Positions 1 through 11,069 of a DNA stretch of 64,000 nucleotides are shown here, one piece after another. A program made the position numbers and the translations under genes. Source of the DNA: Diphasiastrum complanatum (taxonomy: Eukaryota; Streptophyta; Lycopodiopsida; Lycopodiales; Lycopodiaceae); the NCBI GenBank assembly GCA_029204225.1, contig CM055098.1, positions 4,207,607 through 4,271,606 on the forward strand, in the 5' to 3' direction. Position 1 is the stretch's first letter; the number at the start of each line of letters is the position of its first letter. The notes beneath the pieces were generated by a model. The model worked only from the letters and a program-made list of their open reading frames with translations. It was not told the DNA's origin and searched no databases.

Positions 1-520
1 TGCTTTCAAAGAATATTTGCAAAAATTTCTTGAAATTTATTTGGATTATCTTGGAGTCTATAATGCTGATACAGACCATCTGGATCATTTGGAAAAGTAT
101 TTGAACATTGTCGTAAGTATGAATTTTTCTTAATCCAGAAAAATGTCAGATTTGGGTTACTCATGGAGTTGTTCTTGGACATGTGACATCAAGAAATGGA
201 ATTGCTATAGATTATTCCAAAATCAAGGTCATTGTGGAGTTACCCCCACCAGAACAATTCGAGGAGTTTACATTTTTATGGGTCATGCGAATTATTATCA
301 AATATTTATTCTATTATTTATAGAGTTGGCACGACCTATATGTAAGCTGACCGTTGTACCAATTTGGACAATTGAGACGTTGGAAGCATTTGAAAAATTG
401 AAGAAAGCCTTAGCTTTTACACCGATCCTCCGAGCTCCAAACTGGACAATTGAATTTCATGTGCATACTGACGCATCAAAATATGCCATTGGATCAGTTT
501 TGACCCAACCAGGATGCTAG
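1..520 (+). pseudogene. Ty3/gypsy reverse transcriptase-RNase H fragment
   Basis: Remnant of a gypsy pol polyprotein that copied element RNA into DNA; it is cut by the window edge. Read across at least two frameshifts, it shows the RT palm/thumb blocks HLDHLEK, NPEKC, GHVTSRNGIA and ELPPPEQ. The connection LARPICKLTV and the RNase H start NWTIEFHVHTDAS follow. The catalytic box, normally like YLDDF, reads YLDYL, so an active-site Asp is lost. No protease or integrase lies next to it. It is on the opposite strand from the gypsy element that begins near 1 kb, so it is probably a separate insertion. The family call is secure; the element it came from is unknown. Confidence 0.85.
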
Positions 521-570
521 AAAGTGTCAAGTCCATAGCCCTTGCACAACACTCTAAGCACACAAATGGA

Positions 571-779
571 TGGGTAGCTCAATGGTAGAGCACCCCACCG
601 GAATGGGGAGATCCCAGTTTCAATCCTGACCACACACAAACCAAGTGTAAAAACTTATCACATGTCAGAGCTTTGTAGAGGTCAGTGTGCATTTTACCTT
701 GCTCAATTATTGAGAGTAATTGCTTGAAGGAACTTGGATTTCGGAGAGGAATACAATCTTGATTGCAATAAAAAAAAAA
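571..779 (+). mobile_element. tRNA-derived SINE
   Basis: Short non-coding retroposon that would be transcribed by RNA polymerase III and moved by a LINE reverse transcriptase. The head is tRNA-like. An A-box (TAGCTCAATGG, 575-585) matches the TRGYNNARNGG consensus exactly. A B-box-like AGTTTCAATCC lies at 616-626, at normal tRNA spacing. Between them the D-arm stem GCTC/GAGC and a CCCC/GGGG anticodon stem can be drawn. An unrelated body of ~130 bp follows, ending in a nine-A run at 771-779. No convincing target duplication is visible. It is not a functional tRNA: the T-arm is degenerate and no acceptor stem closes. I saw no second copy in this window. Confidence 0.7.
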
Positions 780-1019
780 TTGGATCATAGGTGAATCAAA
801 TCAAGTCTGATTTGCTTCAAACCAGACCTGTACAAACCAGAGATTTCGCACGGATCAGCCTAGTTCAATTAGGTGGTATATCTCAAGTATTGGTCCAAAT
901 TTTGTGTTTGATAGCTTGTTAGAGAGGTTGTGTAGTGGGTTTCTTTCCTTGCCTAACCTGAATCCAAGATCTAGTCAATCTAGCATCAAAGAGACGGAGT
1001 TAGTTGTCACACGTAGGTT
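780..1019. other. intergenic stretch, no gene seen
   Basis: Between the SINE tail and the LTR-like repeat. No coding motif, RNA gene or repeat recognised. Confidence 0.5.
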
Positions 1020-1025
1020 CGTTCC

Positions 1026-1260
1026 CATGAGAGCGATAGTATAGTTCACATTTCGACATGAATATAGGATCTAACACTAACATTCATTAACACTAAGCAT
1101 AAACACTACATTCATTAACCCTACTTCCATTGACCCTAGATCCACAACAATGATAGAAACTTACTCTTCTCTCTCTCCCTTTCTCTCTCGCAAAAAGCAT
1201 AAGAAATAGCAATCCCAATAATGATCAGATCCAACAATTAGCAAATACAAAGGAAGCATG
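1026..1260 (-). repeat. LTR-like repeat, proximal copy of element E
   Basis: Shares CATGAGAGCGATA.. and, ~170 bp later, a CTCTCT tract followed by CAATCCCAA.AATTAGCAAAT with 8,738-9,090. The order and orientation agree, as expected for a diverged LTR pair. The other copy is much expanded by CT/AC microsatellite. Borders are not defined. Confidence 0.4.
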
Positions 1261-1739
1261 AGAAATGGAGGAAAAGAGAGGAAGAGCAAGGACATTCATC
1301 AATCCATTTCTAAAGAGAACCAACTTGTTTTATTGAAATGAGGAAATGAACATGAGGAGCAACTCGAGTTGGTCCCTTTTTATAGTAGAGAGGAGGTCCC
1401 TGGCCTCTGAATCCTATTGGTCCAGTCTTGCCTCTCTTTTTATTCAAATTTAAAAAAGTGTGGGAACCATCAAAATTGGAGGGAAACCCAACTTTATTCA
1501 CTAACTTGACATTTAGGCCCTACGACATTAAAAGTCCCACAAAAAGGCCTAAAGTCCTTTTATTAACATTCTAATTAATCAAATGACTATGTGATCATTG
1601 GGTTGGACCTACACACACGCAAGATGCCAAATCCCTCTCACTTATTAACTAGGGTTAGGGTTGCCTTGGGATCCGCAAACCCTCCAACAGCATCCCCCAC
1701 CAAAACTGGTGGCGGTCCCATGACACCTGCAATATGCAG

Positions 1740-4666
1740 TTATTGGGGACTTTTACTGGCTTCACGCCGAATCTTAATTAAATGATACTGCACCTTCTCC
1801 ATAAAGTCAAGACGTGCAGTATTGAAATCCAAGTTGTGTGGCAGGAAACAACGGTGGGCTCCGGCAATCCACTTGGAAGTTGTCCATGAGGTGAAGCGGG
1901 ATTCCCAAGAGCCTCCCATCATAGCCGCACGGAAATACAGTCGAACAATCGGCAGCTGATCTTTGATTTGCTCTGAGGCCATCGGCTTATTTGGATCGAA
2001 TGCCAGGGTAGGAAGGCAATCGTCCCATTTGGTTGCCACTGACGCCAACAGAGTTAGATCTTTAGCAAACTTGTTGATTGTCGCACCGTTGGATCCGAAG
2101 AGTGGACATACTCTCTCTGATATGCTTGTAAGGCACGGTGCGACAATCGTTCCAGCTGTAAGACTGATGGATGATTGGCCAATTGGGCGTATGGATGGTG
2201 ATTTTTTCCATAGCCAATCCCAAATGTTTCCATTTATGTCTTCGCGACATTGGCACGTAATAAGGATCTACCCACAACTGGCGAGGGCTGGCGACGTAAC
2301 TCCTAATTGATTCCGGAGTTTTTTCAAAAACTGTGATTCTTCATGCCGGCTGCTCTCCCAGTGCAGGTATTTTGTCCAATTCTTTGTCGGCCTCGATCTC
2401 GGAGGTCTTAAATTTCAGAACCCATCCACCACGCGAGGACTCATGCGGATGTTGCTTTAAGAAGGTCTGGATCTGGTCCTCAACGCTGATGGGCCTTCTG
2501 AATAAATGGCTTGTCCTTGATGAGGATGGACCCACTTGTATTGCCGATATGGTTGGCAGTTGATTTGCTAGATCTGGAGCTCCCCCCCTGGTCCATGCTC
2601 GAATCAACCCCTATATCCATTTGTACAGCTTCTTGGCGCGAAGGGGAGAACTGCGGCATGACCGGGACAAGGATTTGTGGTCCGGCTTCCAACACTTGAG
2701 CGGCGGCTCTTTCATAGGTGTTGATGGTCTCTTTTGCCTTTGCCAACTCAATTGAAGCTGCTCCTTTGAACCTATCAAAGCGGCCTTGGAATCCCTGAAG
2801 GGCCACTTTGTATGTTTTCACTTTCTTGAATAAATATGCAATCTCCGTCGGTGTGACTGGATGATCGGGTACTTGCATTTGCACATAGGCATCATGCTCA
2901 AGGGTGGTCACATCCAATTCACCTTGAAGCCGTGTGCGATCTTGTTCAACCATTTGTAATTGCCCCTTCAACAGCTGCACCTGTTGCTTGGCATGTTGCA
3001 CTGCCTTATCTACCTGATTTTGTGCGGTTGTTAGGGCGTTTTGCAGGGAGCTGATGTAGGTTTCCAAGCAATCAGCTTGTTGCTGGGCCAATTTCTTTTT
3101 GCTTTCAGCCTTTTATTCATGTTGTTTGGCTATCTTCACCTCTTGATCCAACTGGACAATTTTCTGGCTGATCATAGTGTTTTCGGATCCTAGATCAGAG
3201 ATCCTCTACTCCATTTTCTTCTTCTTATCCAGCATAGACTGGATCACTTGCCCAAGGCTTGAAACTAACCCTAGAGCATCACCAGAATCGACGGTCATGG
3301 AGGTGGCAGTAGCAGGAGACCCTGATGGTATTGTCCTTGGTAGGCATGGAATTGGTGCCAAGGTCTCTTCTTTTTCAAAAGTATCCTCTTCTTCAAAACC
3401 TTCAGGCACTGTGGCGTCGAACTGCTTTGGTGACTTTACAACTGTGTCGACTTGAAGTATGGCTGGGCTACCCTGTGTGGGTGGTTGCTGACTGGCATCT
3501 TGGACACCAACAGTAGATTCATGGATATGCCCTAATCCTCTTCCAGGGGATTGGGGTTCAAAGGGCGCTGGGCTCTAGGGCATTTCAAAGATTTCGATGG
3601 CCCCAAAGGGGTCGGAATCATCGAACATATCCATGAAGAACTGTGTGTTGGGTGAGGTTGCTTCGGTAGGCGGGGGTGAGGTGGCCTAGGCAGCTGTGAT
3701 GGGAATGGTAGGCCCAATGGTCAAACACTGTCCTTGTATGGGAGCAGAGGCGAGGGAAGCATCATAGGCGAGGGGAATGGGAAGTTTACTGCTAACAGTA
3801 GCAGAGGGTGGAAGCACAGCTGACGAGGTATGCCTAGTGCGATGTTGTGACGCGGAAGGCGAGTCAGGAATTACGATCTCGCTGCGTGGATGACGACGAC
3901 TATGAGAACTTGAGTCCTGATGAGATGACTCAACCGGTGCTTCTTCGTAAACCGAAAGCACAGAATCGAGGTGGAAGCCATGGATTCTGTTTTCTAGGTG
4001 AGAAGTGGCTAAGAGGGACAATAGAGAGCCAACGGCAAACTGTTGCTTAGTATTGGCCTGAATAGCTCGCTTGAGCTCTCCAGAAACAGTCTTGAACCAG
4101 TTATATGGTTCAAGAGGGGCTTTGGCCAGCTTGGTGTGGGACTCCACTATCCTGTGAAGGACTTGAGATGTGATGCGGTCTTTCCTGAGGTTGCCAACCA
4201 TCAGAAAATAATTCAACAGTTGGGCAGCGGCGTTGATGGAAGGTTCAGTGATGGTTTCCAGCAGGTAGTCATCATTAGTCCAGTGCAAATCGTTGGTGAG
4301 ATCAATGTATGGCTTGATGGCCTGTTTGGCGTGCTTGTGATTGGGTGAGTCTTGCGTACCGGATGAGATTCCTATAGTTGCAAGTGCGGCCTCAGTGACA
4401 CGCACCTTGTGTGTGGCTTTTTGGAAGGTGATATAAAATCTGGATTTCTATTCCTTCCACTAACTGAAGGCAAGAGTGATGAAATCCATATTGATGCATC
4501 CCGAAAAGGCTCTCTCATGAATACCCATTGTAGTGAGTAGAGGCTCCGCAAGGGTCATCCACTGAGTGACCATGCTTGTGCTAGGAAGAATCATAATGTC
4601 CGTTGCAGATGGGACATCACGATGGATAGTATAGCGTGGAGACTGAGAAGTATCGGTAGAAGACAT
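1740..4666 (-). pseudogene. extra 3' ORF of gypsy element E, coiled-coil protein of unknown function
   Basis: Downstream of integrase and on the same strand. It begins at ATG 4,666 (MSSTDTSQ) and runs to about 1,740, roughly 970 codons if frame shifts are bridged. Most of it stays in one frame (4,714-3,686, then 3,091-2,480). The N-terminal part is globular (around HWTNDDYLLETITEP, LNYFLMVGNLRKDRI). A Ser/Pro-rich stretch follows (3,950-3,690). Next is a Gln/Lys-rich segment at 3,091-2,700 with coiled-coil character (QNALTTAQNQVDKAVQ and similar). The C-terminal part contains KWDDCLPTLAFDPNKP. Two TAG stops (4,460-4,462 and 4,448-4,450) and several frameshifts show decay. I do not recognise the family. 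Extra ORFs between pol and the 3' LTR are known in some plant gypsy lineages (Tat/Ogre/Retand type); belonging to one of those is only an inference. Confidence 0.55.
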
Positions 4667-4910
4667 GATGATCAGAAAGGAATTATAAACGCGTGAAAGT
4701 GTATCAGAATGCAATGCAGGAAATTTGGAAGGCTTTGGTCACCAGAAAAATTTGCAAGAGCTTCGCTAGCACAAGTGAGGAATGAATCGAATTCAGCCAA
4801 CTTATAGGTGAATTTGGTGGGTCCATTACACTGAATAGTAGTTTGGCTGATCAGTTCTGAACAAAAATTTGCAGGCATGTACAGTACTGTAAAAATAGGC
4901 TATAAAAATC

Positions 4911-5256
4911 TCGGCAAAGGTTTCTAGGGATCTGAACCTATCAGACGAACATTTTCCGGGACTGGCGAAGGATGAACCTTCGCCCAAGAGGGTCCTTTGC
5001 CCAGATACTGTCATAAATGCATGTTTTCACAATCTGAACCTATGGACAACCTAATTTTGACATTTTAAGATCATCTAGCAGGTTGGCGAAGGTTCATAAT
5101 GAGGTTATGATGATCGGCAAAGGTTTCTAAAATGGCATATCACTAAACATTTGCCTGACTTAAATATTGAAATTTTGCTTGTCAAAAACCTTCGCCCACC
5201 TCAACTTAGATAAATCAAGAATGGATTTACAGTATGAGAGCTCAACGAAGGTTTCT
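4911..5256. promoter_or_regulatory. GGCGAAGGTT motif cluster between integrase and the extra ORF
   Basis: At least seven near-copies in both orientations: 4,913, 4,964, 4,977 (inverted), 5,085, 5,116, 5,187 (inverted) and 5,246. The core is GGCGAAGG or GGCAAAGG, mostly followed by TTCT or ATGAA. The pair at 4,964-4,984 forms a perfect 8-bp hairpin with a 5-nt loop (GGCGAAGG / CCTTCGCC). The same motif recurs in the leader upstream of gag. Function unknown; it may mark a second promoter, splice region or binding array for the extra ORF. Confidence 0.5.
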
Positions 5257-5374
5257 GATACTGTATTGGCCAAATCTGCCCAAAACAGTGGTTTTCTAAA
5301 TCATTTTCCATAAAAAATACTGTGCTTCCTTTTCCTTATGCTGATGACTTCCTGACTTTTGCTCATTAGTCTTT

Positions 5375-5377
<3 letters not shown>

Positions 5378-5413
<36 letters not shown>
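5378..5413. repeat. (AT)n microsatellite
   Basis: Uninterrupted AT dinucleotide run of about 35 bp in the spacer between integrase and the extra ORF of element E. Confidence 0.95.
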
Positions 5414-5417
<4 letters not shown>

Positions 5418-5504
5418 ACTGTCTATTTTCAAAAAAGTCAGCAAATTAAATACTGAAAACAAAAATTTGAAAAACAAATAAAATTAAAAAAATATATATT
5501 GAGA

Positions 5505-6330
5505 TCAGGCTTGCTGAACTGGCAGAACAGGCTGCCAAAACTTGCGTAATCGGCTGTCATTTACCGGAGTATCAAATCGTTTTCCATCCAAGTGCTCAAG
5601 AATTATTGCGCCATAGTTCAGGATTTCCTTCACTTTATACGGGCCTTTTCCGGTAAACTTCAACTTACCCTTGATCAGCTTGGTTTTGTACATCAATGCA
5701 AGATCTCCTGCTTCCAGATCTTTCTTGTGCAATCGACAATCATGCCATGCCTTGCGGTGGGCTTTCTCTGCTGCTAAGGCATGAACTGCCATCAATCGGG
5801 TTTCACATAATTTGTGCAATGCTTCATGACAGAGTTGTAAAGACATATCATCATTTAATCGTTCCGTTGTTGCTACGCGTAAAGATGGAATTAAAAATTC
5901 AATTGGCATAACAACATCTTGACCATAAACTAGTTGAAAAGGTGTTTGATTTGTACTATTTTTGTAAGCGGTTCTGTATGCCTATAATGTTGCATACAGT
6001 TTATGTTCCCAATCAGAACGACTCGCTTCAACTGTCTTTGTCATAATGGTGCAGAGAATCTTATTGGAAGATTCAGCTTGGCCATTCCCTCTGGGATAAT
6101 AGGGAGTAATAAATCTGTGTATAACAAAAAAATCTTCCAGCAAACATTTTATTGTTTGATTAACAAAGTGTGTACCCCGATCACTGACAATTTCGATCGG
6201 ACATCCAAATCTGATTATAATACTTAAACTTGGCCGTAGATTTTGCATCAGCCACTTTGACAGCTTTGGCTTCAACCTAATTGGTCATATAATCAGTTGC
6301 GACGACAATTTATTAGGCCACTATTTCTTG
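5505..6330 (-). pseudogene. Ty3/gypsy integrase core and C-terminal region
   Basis: Integrase of element E, which would insert element cDNA into host DNA. The catalytic core reads YMTN.VEAKAVKVADAK, CPIEIVSDRGTHFVNQTI and FITPYYPRGNGQAESSNK. The second catalytic Asp (SDRGTHF) and the Glu (GQAESSNK) are therefore visible. WEHKLYATL and, after a frameshift near 5,980-5,910, PIEFLIPSLRVATTERL follow. The C-terminal part HDCRLHKKDLEAGDLAL with FTGKGPYKVKEIL is the usual post-core GPY/F-type segment. The stop lies at ~5,505 after RKFWQPVLPVQQA. RT is absent upstream. The gene is broken by at least one frameshift. Confidence 0.85.
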
Positions 6331-6548
6331 CAAAGAATGTCGAATCATGTCATAATATGTGCTGCATGTCATAAAAACATAATCTAAATCAGTACCAAAA
6401 GTATCTAGTTTAATTGCACATATTTGTCTATCGTAGTGTAACATCGAAATCTTACCATATAATGTGTTTTATGATCAACACCTCATGCACTTTGAACTGC
6501 ATCCACAAATTCACTGGTTGTTTTTTGTATCATTTGTACATCAATATT

Positions 6549-7187
6549 TGAAAATTTATCTTTCCTCAACTATTTCACCATGTTGTCTAATTTTTTTTTT
6601 CCAAACTTCTACTTTGTGTATACGAGTAGAACCTTCTTCTTTGAAATCTTGATTTGCTGCAATACTTTCTTTCCAAACCATATATTGAATCTTGGATTGT
6701 TTGCCAGAACAATTTGATAAAAATCTCCGAGCTTTGGATCCTCCAATGCTCGGCTTGCATGAAATATTTCTTGTTTTACTTGATAGCTTGTCATCTTTTT
6801 TTATTTTAATGTGGCCTTTATGTAAGCCTGCTTTGGACAACGCATCCTCTAATCTTGAAATAGTGCATTTCCATAGAGCATCAAATTCTCACAGTAACCC
6901 AAAAGGCCATTTTTACCATGACACATATACATTATTAACTGACTCACCGAATGAAAATCTGGATGTTGCAATGAACATGGATCAATAGGATACAACGTTC
7001 CTGATGACCATAAATCTACACGCTTTAGCTTTTCCTCCCTGTATCGGACCATATCAGAAGTTGACAATTTGGGTTGCTTTGAATTTCTTGTCCTGAAGCA
7101 TATTTTGGTGACATATCCACATGAAGATGATAAAGCTTTGTCATCAGTATAGTAATATAGTAACAAACAACACAATGACAATAACAA
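6549..7187 (-). pseudogene. unidentified open stretch inside element E
   Basis: Two overlapping minus-strand reading segments (7,187-6,849 and 6,840-6,556) lie where protease, RT and RNase H should be. The first contains CGYVTKICFRTRNSK and SVSQLIMYMCHGK. The second contains KARRFLSNCSGKQSK or, in another frame, LEDPKLGDFYQIVLANNPRF. I recognise no gypsy enzyme motif in either. It could be a captured host sequence, a foreign insertion, or heavily mutated pol. Confidence 0.3.
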
Positions 7188-7329
7188 AGCTGGAGATGGC
7201 GCTAACGACTCTACTGGAGATAGAGATGGCGCTAAATACTTGTTTTTGACCCTGGAGATAAAGGTGGCATAGGCTTTGTTTCAGAAATGTCACTCCTAAT
7301 TCAAATTTTTGAGTGTTCCCAACTATTGG

Positions 7330-7711
7330 GAGGGAATATTTTAGCATTTTATTCTTTCGATGTAATCTCGAACCATTTTCCGCTTTCCCATTTTAATTTT
7401 ATTTAAAAGTAGGAAAGGGTCTTCCATAAACTTCCACGGTTTGAACCATGTGATAAGGGCTCGTTTAACAACCTCCCAATCTGTACGCTCAGTTTCATCT
7501 TGGTTATAATACCAATCTTGTGCTGCACCATAGGAAACAGTTTAAGTTTATCTTGAGGATAAATCTCACCATAGACCTCATAGGATTCAGCACAGATTTA
7601 AATAAATCTAACTGGATCTGTTAATCCATTATATTTGAGTAGATCCAATCGGGATGCTCTTCTAACAATAATTGGATTGACCTCCTGTGGAGCACCTCCA
7701 GGGGCAGCCAT
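7330..7711 (-). pseudogene. Ty3/gypsy gag fragment
   Basis: Start of gag for element E, the structural protein that packages the RNA. It begins at ATG 7,711 (MAAPGGAPQEVNPI). It continues with LDLLKYNGLTDPVRFI, ESYEVYGEIYPQDKLKLFPM and, across frameshifts, IKMGKRK-like residues. This is the usual retrotransposon gag (capsid) order: a short N-terminus, a DGLTDP-type block, then a KLFPM-type helix. In-frame stops and at least two shifts are present. No CCHC knuckle survives downstream. Its position just after the motif-rich leader supports this start. Confidence 0.7.
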
Positions 7712-7845
7712 CTTTACAAATTTAGATCAAATCGATAATGAGATTGGATATAGATTTTTTCAAAAAACTATCTCAGATTAGATTTGCTAGTTCCATTCCA
7801 CTTTTCAAGAATCTGATTGTATAAAAAACTTCTCGATGGAAAACC

Positions 7846-8330
7846 GGACGAAGGTTTCTAACACAAAAAATACAATTGTTGTAATATGGCGAGGGTAAAA
7901 ATCAAGTTTTTTTGTGATATGATCAAGATGAATCTTCGTCGAACTCAGAAATAGTATTTTTCTATAAATAAAATGTTCTGGCAAATCAACGAAGGTTCTG
8001 GCGAAGGATCAAGATTAACACTGGTAATTTTGCAAAAAGTGACTTTTTTGACAAAAATATGACAATATGACAACTGATCCTCTGAAAGCCTTTCTATTTT
8101 TGGTATTATTCTTCGTCGACCTGGCAGTAGATAGATCTAAATCACATCTAAGCACAGTGAATCAGGCGAAGGTTCTTTTTCTATATTTTTTAGGGTTTTG
8201 ATAATCTTTGGTGTTGTTTTGGTGGTTTTTCTGATGTTTCTGAAAATCTGCTGAGAATTAATCTTCGCCCTTCAAACTGAAGGTTCTGTAAACAAAATCA
8301 AAGGTTTTTGCAACTCGATGAAGGTATCCT
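7846..8330. promoter_or_regulatory. GGCGAAGGTT motif cluster in the gag leader of element E
   Basis: About nine near-copies in both orientations upstream of gag: 7,846, 7,888 (weak), 7,932 (inverted, CTTCGTCG), 7,989, 8,000, 8,110 (inverted), 8,165, 8,272 (inverted, CTTCGCCC) and 8,278. The core GGCGAAGGTTCT is the same as in the spacer at 4,911-5,256. Nothing else in the window shows this density. The role is unknown. Confidence 0.5.
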
Positions 8331-8842
8331 GAAAGTAGGTAAAAAGTTCTGAACTTTGATGACGCTTTTTGCCTCTTTTTGACCAAAATTGACAGAGAGA
8401 AACTTACTCTTTCCAAGCCCCTTGTGAGCCCAAGCTCTGGCCTCCTCGGGGATCTTCTTGCTGCACCGTGGTTTCACACAAAAGTCTTTGGTGCTTATGC
8501 TCACAACAAAACATAACAAATGATAAGAATGCATGCAGACAAACCCAAGGGCGTGCATATAGTCTGCCCCACACACCACGTGGGCTCTCAGAAACAAAGT
8601 GAATCTGTGGCCTTGAGCATCCTTCCAATCTGACTCCAGCTTTTCGTATTCCCTCTGCAATGAAAATCCAAATTATTACAAAATAGCACCAAACAATAAA
8701 CAACAGTATCGATTATAAATTGTCATGCGGATATTTGTTCTCATGAGAGCGATAACATAGTTCAGATTCAAGCACATGTTTATGATTCAACATCTATCAC
8801 TATGATCATATTAATCCTAATCCACCAAAGATAAAGCTTACC

Positions 8843-8843
<1 letters not shown>
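8331..8843. other. leader-side sequence of element E, no gene assigned
   Basis: Two overlapping minus-strand open frames (8,298-8,703) carry no recognisable domain and probably are not coding. The LTR-like word CATGAGAGCGATA occurs here at 8,740-8,752. Confidence 0.4.
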
Positions 8844-9039
<196 letters not shown>

Positions 9040-9090
9040 GTATAACACGAATCAATCCCAACAATTAGCAAATCCAAATAACATCAAGAT

Positions 9091-9699
9091 CCAAATAAAG
9101 TGTTAATTTCATAGATATTACAAGAAACTGGAAAAAATTAAAAATTTTGAGTGTCGCACTTTTATTTCTTTTTTTAAATTCTACGTTTTCTAAAAAATTC
9201 GTAAAAAACCACTGTTAGTTACTAAGCAATCAAAATTGAAAACTCAATTCACTGTTTGATATTTTTAATTTTACTACATTGATGTCCATCATACATGCAA
9301 GACATGCGACATTAAACTGATTGTTCACAATTATGAAATTTTACGTAAAATCAAGTTCTATGGAAATTGTCAGCTATAAAACCCAGTTTTGTTTCTAACA
9401 GTCAGAGTACATGCGTATAACCACTCAAAACAGATCTAAACCAGTCATGCTTGTCAGAATCAATCTAAGAATCAACATGCAGACATTCCATGCAAGTACA
9501 GTACTTCAAAATAGAAAATTGACATGCATGCAATCAGAACAATTCAAAATTCTACCAATTTTGCTCACAAAATTGCAAAACTTCAGATGATCATATCTTT
9601 AGCTACTAGACACCAAATTGGGTGTACAGAGGGAGACCTAGTGAACAAGACACTTGTCATGTCAGTTTGCCACCTAGGATTCACACGTGTGAGTTGGAG
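9091..9699. other. AT-rich flank with several CATGCA words
   Basis: No gene. CATGCA or TGCATG words occur at 9,293, 9,489 and 9,523-9,532. This resembles the CATGCA-rich LTR of copia C, so it may be a decayed copia LTR upstream of the copia fragment that follows. Confidence 0.3.
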
Positions 9700-10761
9700 T
9701 GGTACCAGTGAAGTTAGCTAGCGGGAAGATAAAGCGGATAAGCAATGTGCAATATGTACTTGGCTTAGCTAACAATCTACTATCTGTTGGGACAATGGCT
9801 GATCAACAACTCAAGGTTGAGTTTGACAACGACAAATGTCTTGTCAAAGACATCAAGAATCACTACAAAGTTATTCCTACAGGAGCTAGAGTCAACGGGA
9901 ATTGACTCTACAAATTGAATGCGAGATCTTTTACTCAAGCTACGGTAAGCATTGTTGATAGTCAAAGTGACATTTGGCATCAAAGGTTTGGTCATATTAG
10001 TGCTCAAAGCTTGCAAATCCTTAAAAGAGAAAATCTAGTTGTTGGATTGCCTGATATCTCTTTTGAAGGAAAAATTTGTGAGGGTTGCATTCTGGAAAAA
10101 CAACATAGAGAGAGATTTCCCAAAGATGGAGCAAGAAGAGCCAATGACATTCTTGATTTTGTTCATAATGATCTGTATGGACCAATACACTAGGTCCATT
10201 AGTGGTTGTTACTATTTCATCACATTCATTGATGACTACAATATACATATTTGGATTTATTTCATAAGCAAGAAATCTGATGCTTTTGCCAAGTTTAGAG
10301 AATCAGGCTCTAGTTGAAAAACAAACTGGTTGTTACATTAAGACTCTCAGATCAGATGGTGGCGGTGAGTATTTGTCAACATAGTTTATAATTTTTTGCA
10401 AGGATCAGGGGATCAAGAGACAAACTACTGCATCGTATTCACCACAACAGAATGGAGTTGCAAAATGAAAAAACAGATCCATTGTGGAGATGGCTAGGGC
10501 AAGGGTTTGCCAAATACTTTTTGGGCAGAAGCATACAACACAGCTACTCATATCTTGAATCGGTGTCCTACAAAGTCCGTGGAGGGTAAGACACCTTACA
10601 AAACTTTTCCAGGAAAGAAACCTAATGTTTCTCATTTACGAGTGTTTGGTTGTGATGCTTACGCTCATGTGCATGATGAAAAACGAAAAAAGCTGGATGC
10701 AAAAGCTGTTAAGTGTATTTTCCTTGGATATGATGAAAGAGCCAAGGCATACAGGATGTAG
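9700..10761 (+). pseudogene. copia GAG-pre-integrase and integrase region
   Basis: Starts inside the protease-to-integrase link (ISNVQYVLGLANNLLSVG). The GAG-pre-integrase block follows: DIWHQRFGHISAQSLQIL, then CEGCILEKQHRERFP with the HHCC-type Cys pair. The integrase core is split by frameshifts at about 10,195, 10,320 and 10,440 but shows FITFIDDY, a Gln-rich post-catalytic block around 10,440-10,480, and NTFWAEAYNTATHILNRCPTKS. The end block is THLRVFGCDAYAHV-like. It would have joined element cDNA to the host genome; it is inactive here. Confidence 0.85.
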
Positions 10762-11069
10762 GACACAGATGCACAAAAGATCGTGATTTCCAGAGATGCT
10801 ACTTTTGATGAGATGGGTCAAAATGACCAAATAAAATTGACAATTGATTTCTTTGATGATAAAGCCAAAGTACAGGTGAAGAAATAAGTTGGTGTCGATA
10901 TGGAAGAGCCAATGAAAAAAGACAAGCTTAATAATGAGACTCCTAGGAGAGTGCCTAAGTGGTACTTGTCAATAACAAGTGATGCTAATAAGGGAGATAC
11001 TCCCGAATCAAGTGAGCAGGGAGAGCTTAGGAGATCAAGCGAAATTCAAAAACCTCCAGCTCGATAGAG

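Noticed and set aside
571-643. A functional tRNA gene
   Set aside because: A- and B-box are present but the T-arm is degenerate, no acceptor stem closes, and a SINE body with A-tail follows.
6849-7187. Loose resemblance of the SQLIMYMCHGK text to NADAR/YbiA-like domains
   Set aside because: Only a short block is suggestive, the later conserved blocks are absent, and the frame shifts. Not enough to name a family.
8298-8703. Two overlapping minus-strand open frames of about 100-120 codons
   Set aside because: No motif, mutually overlapping, and located in the leader-side region of element E.
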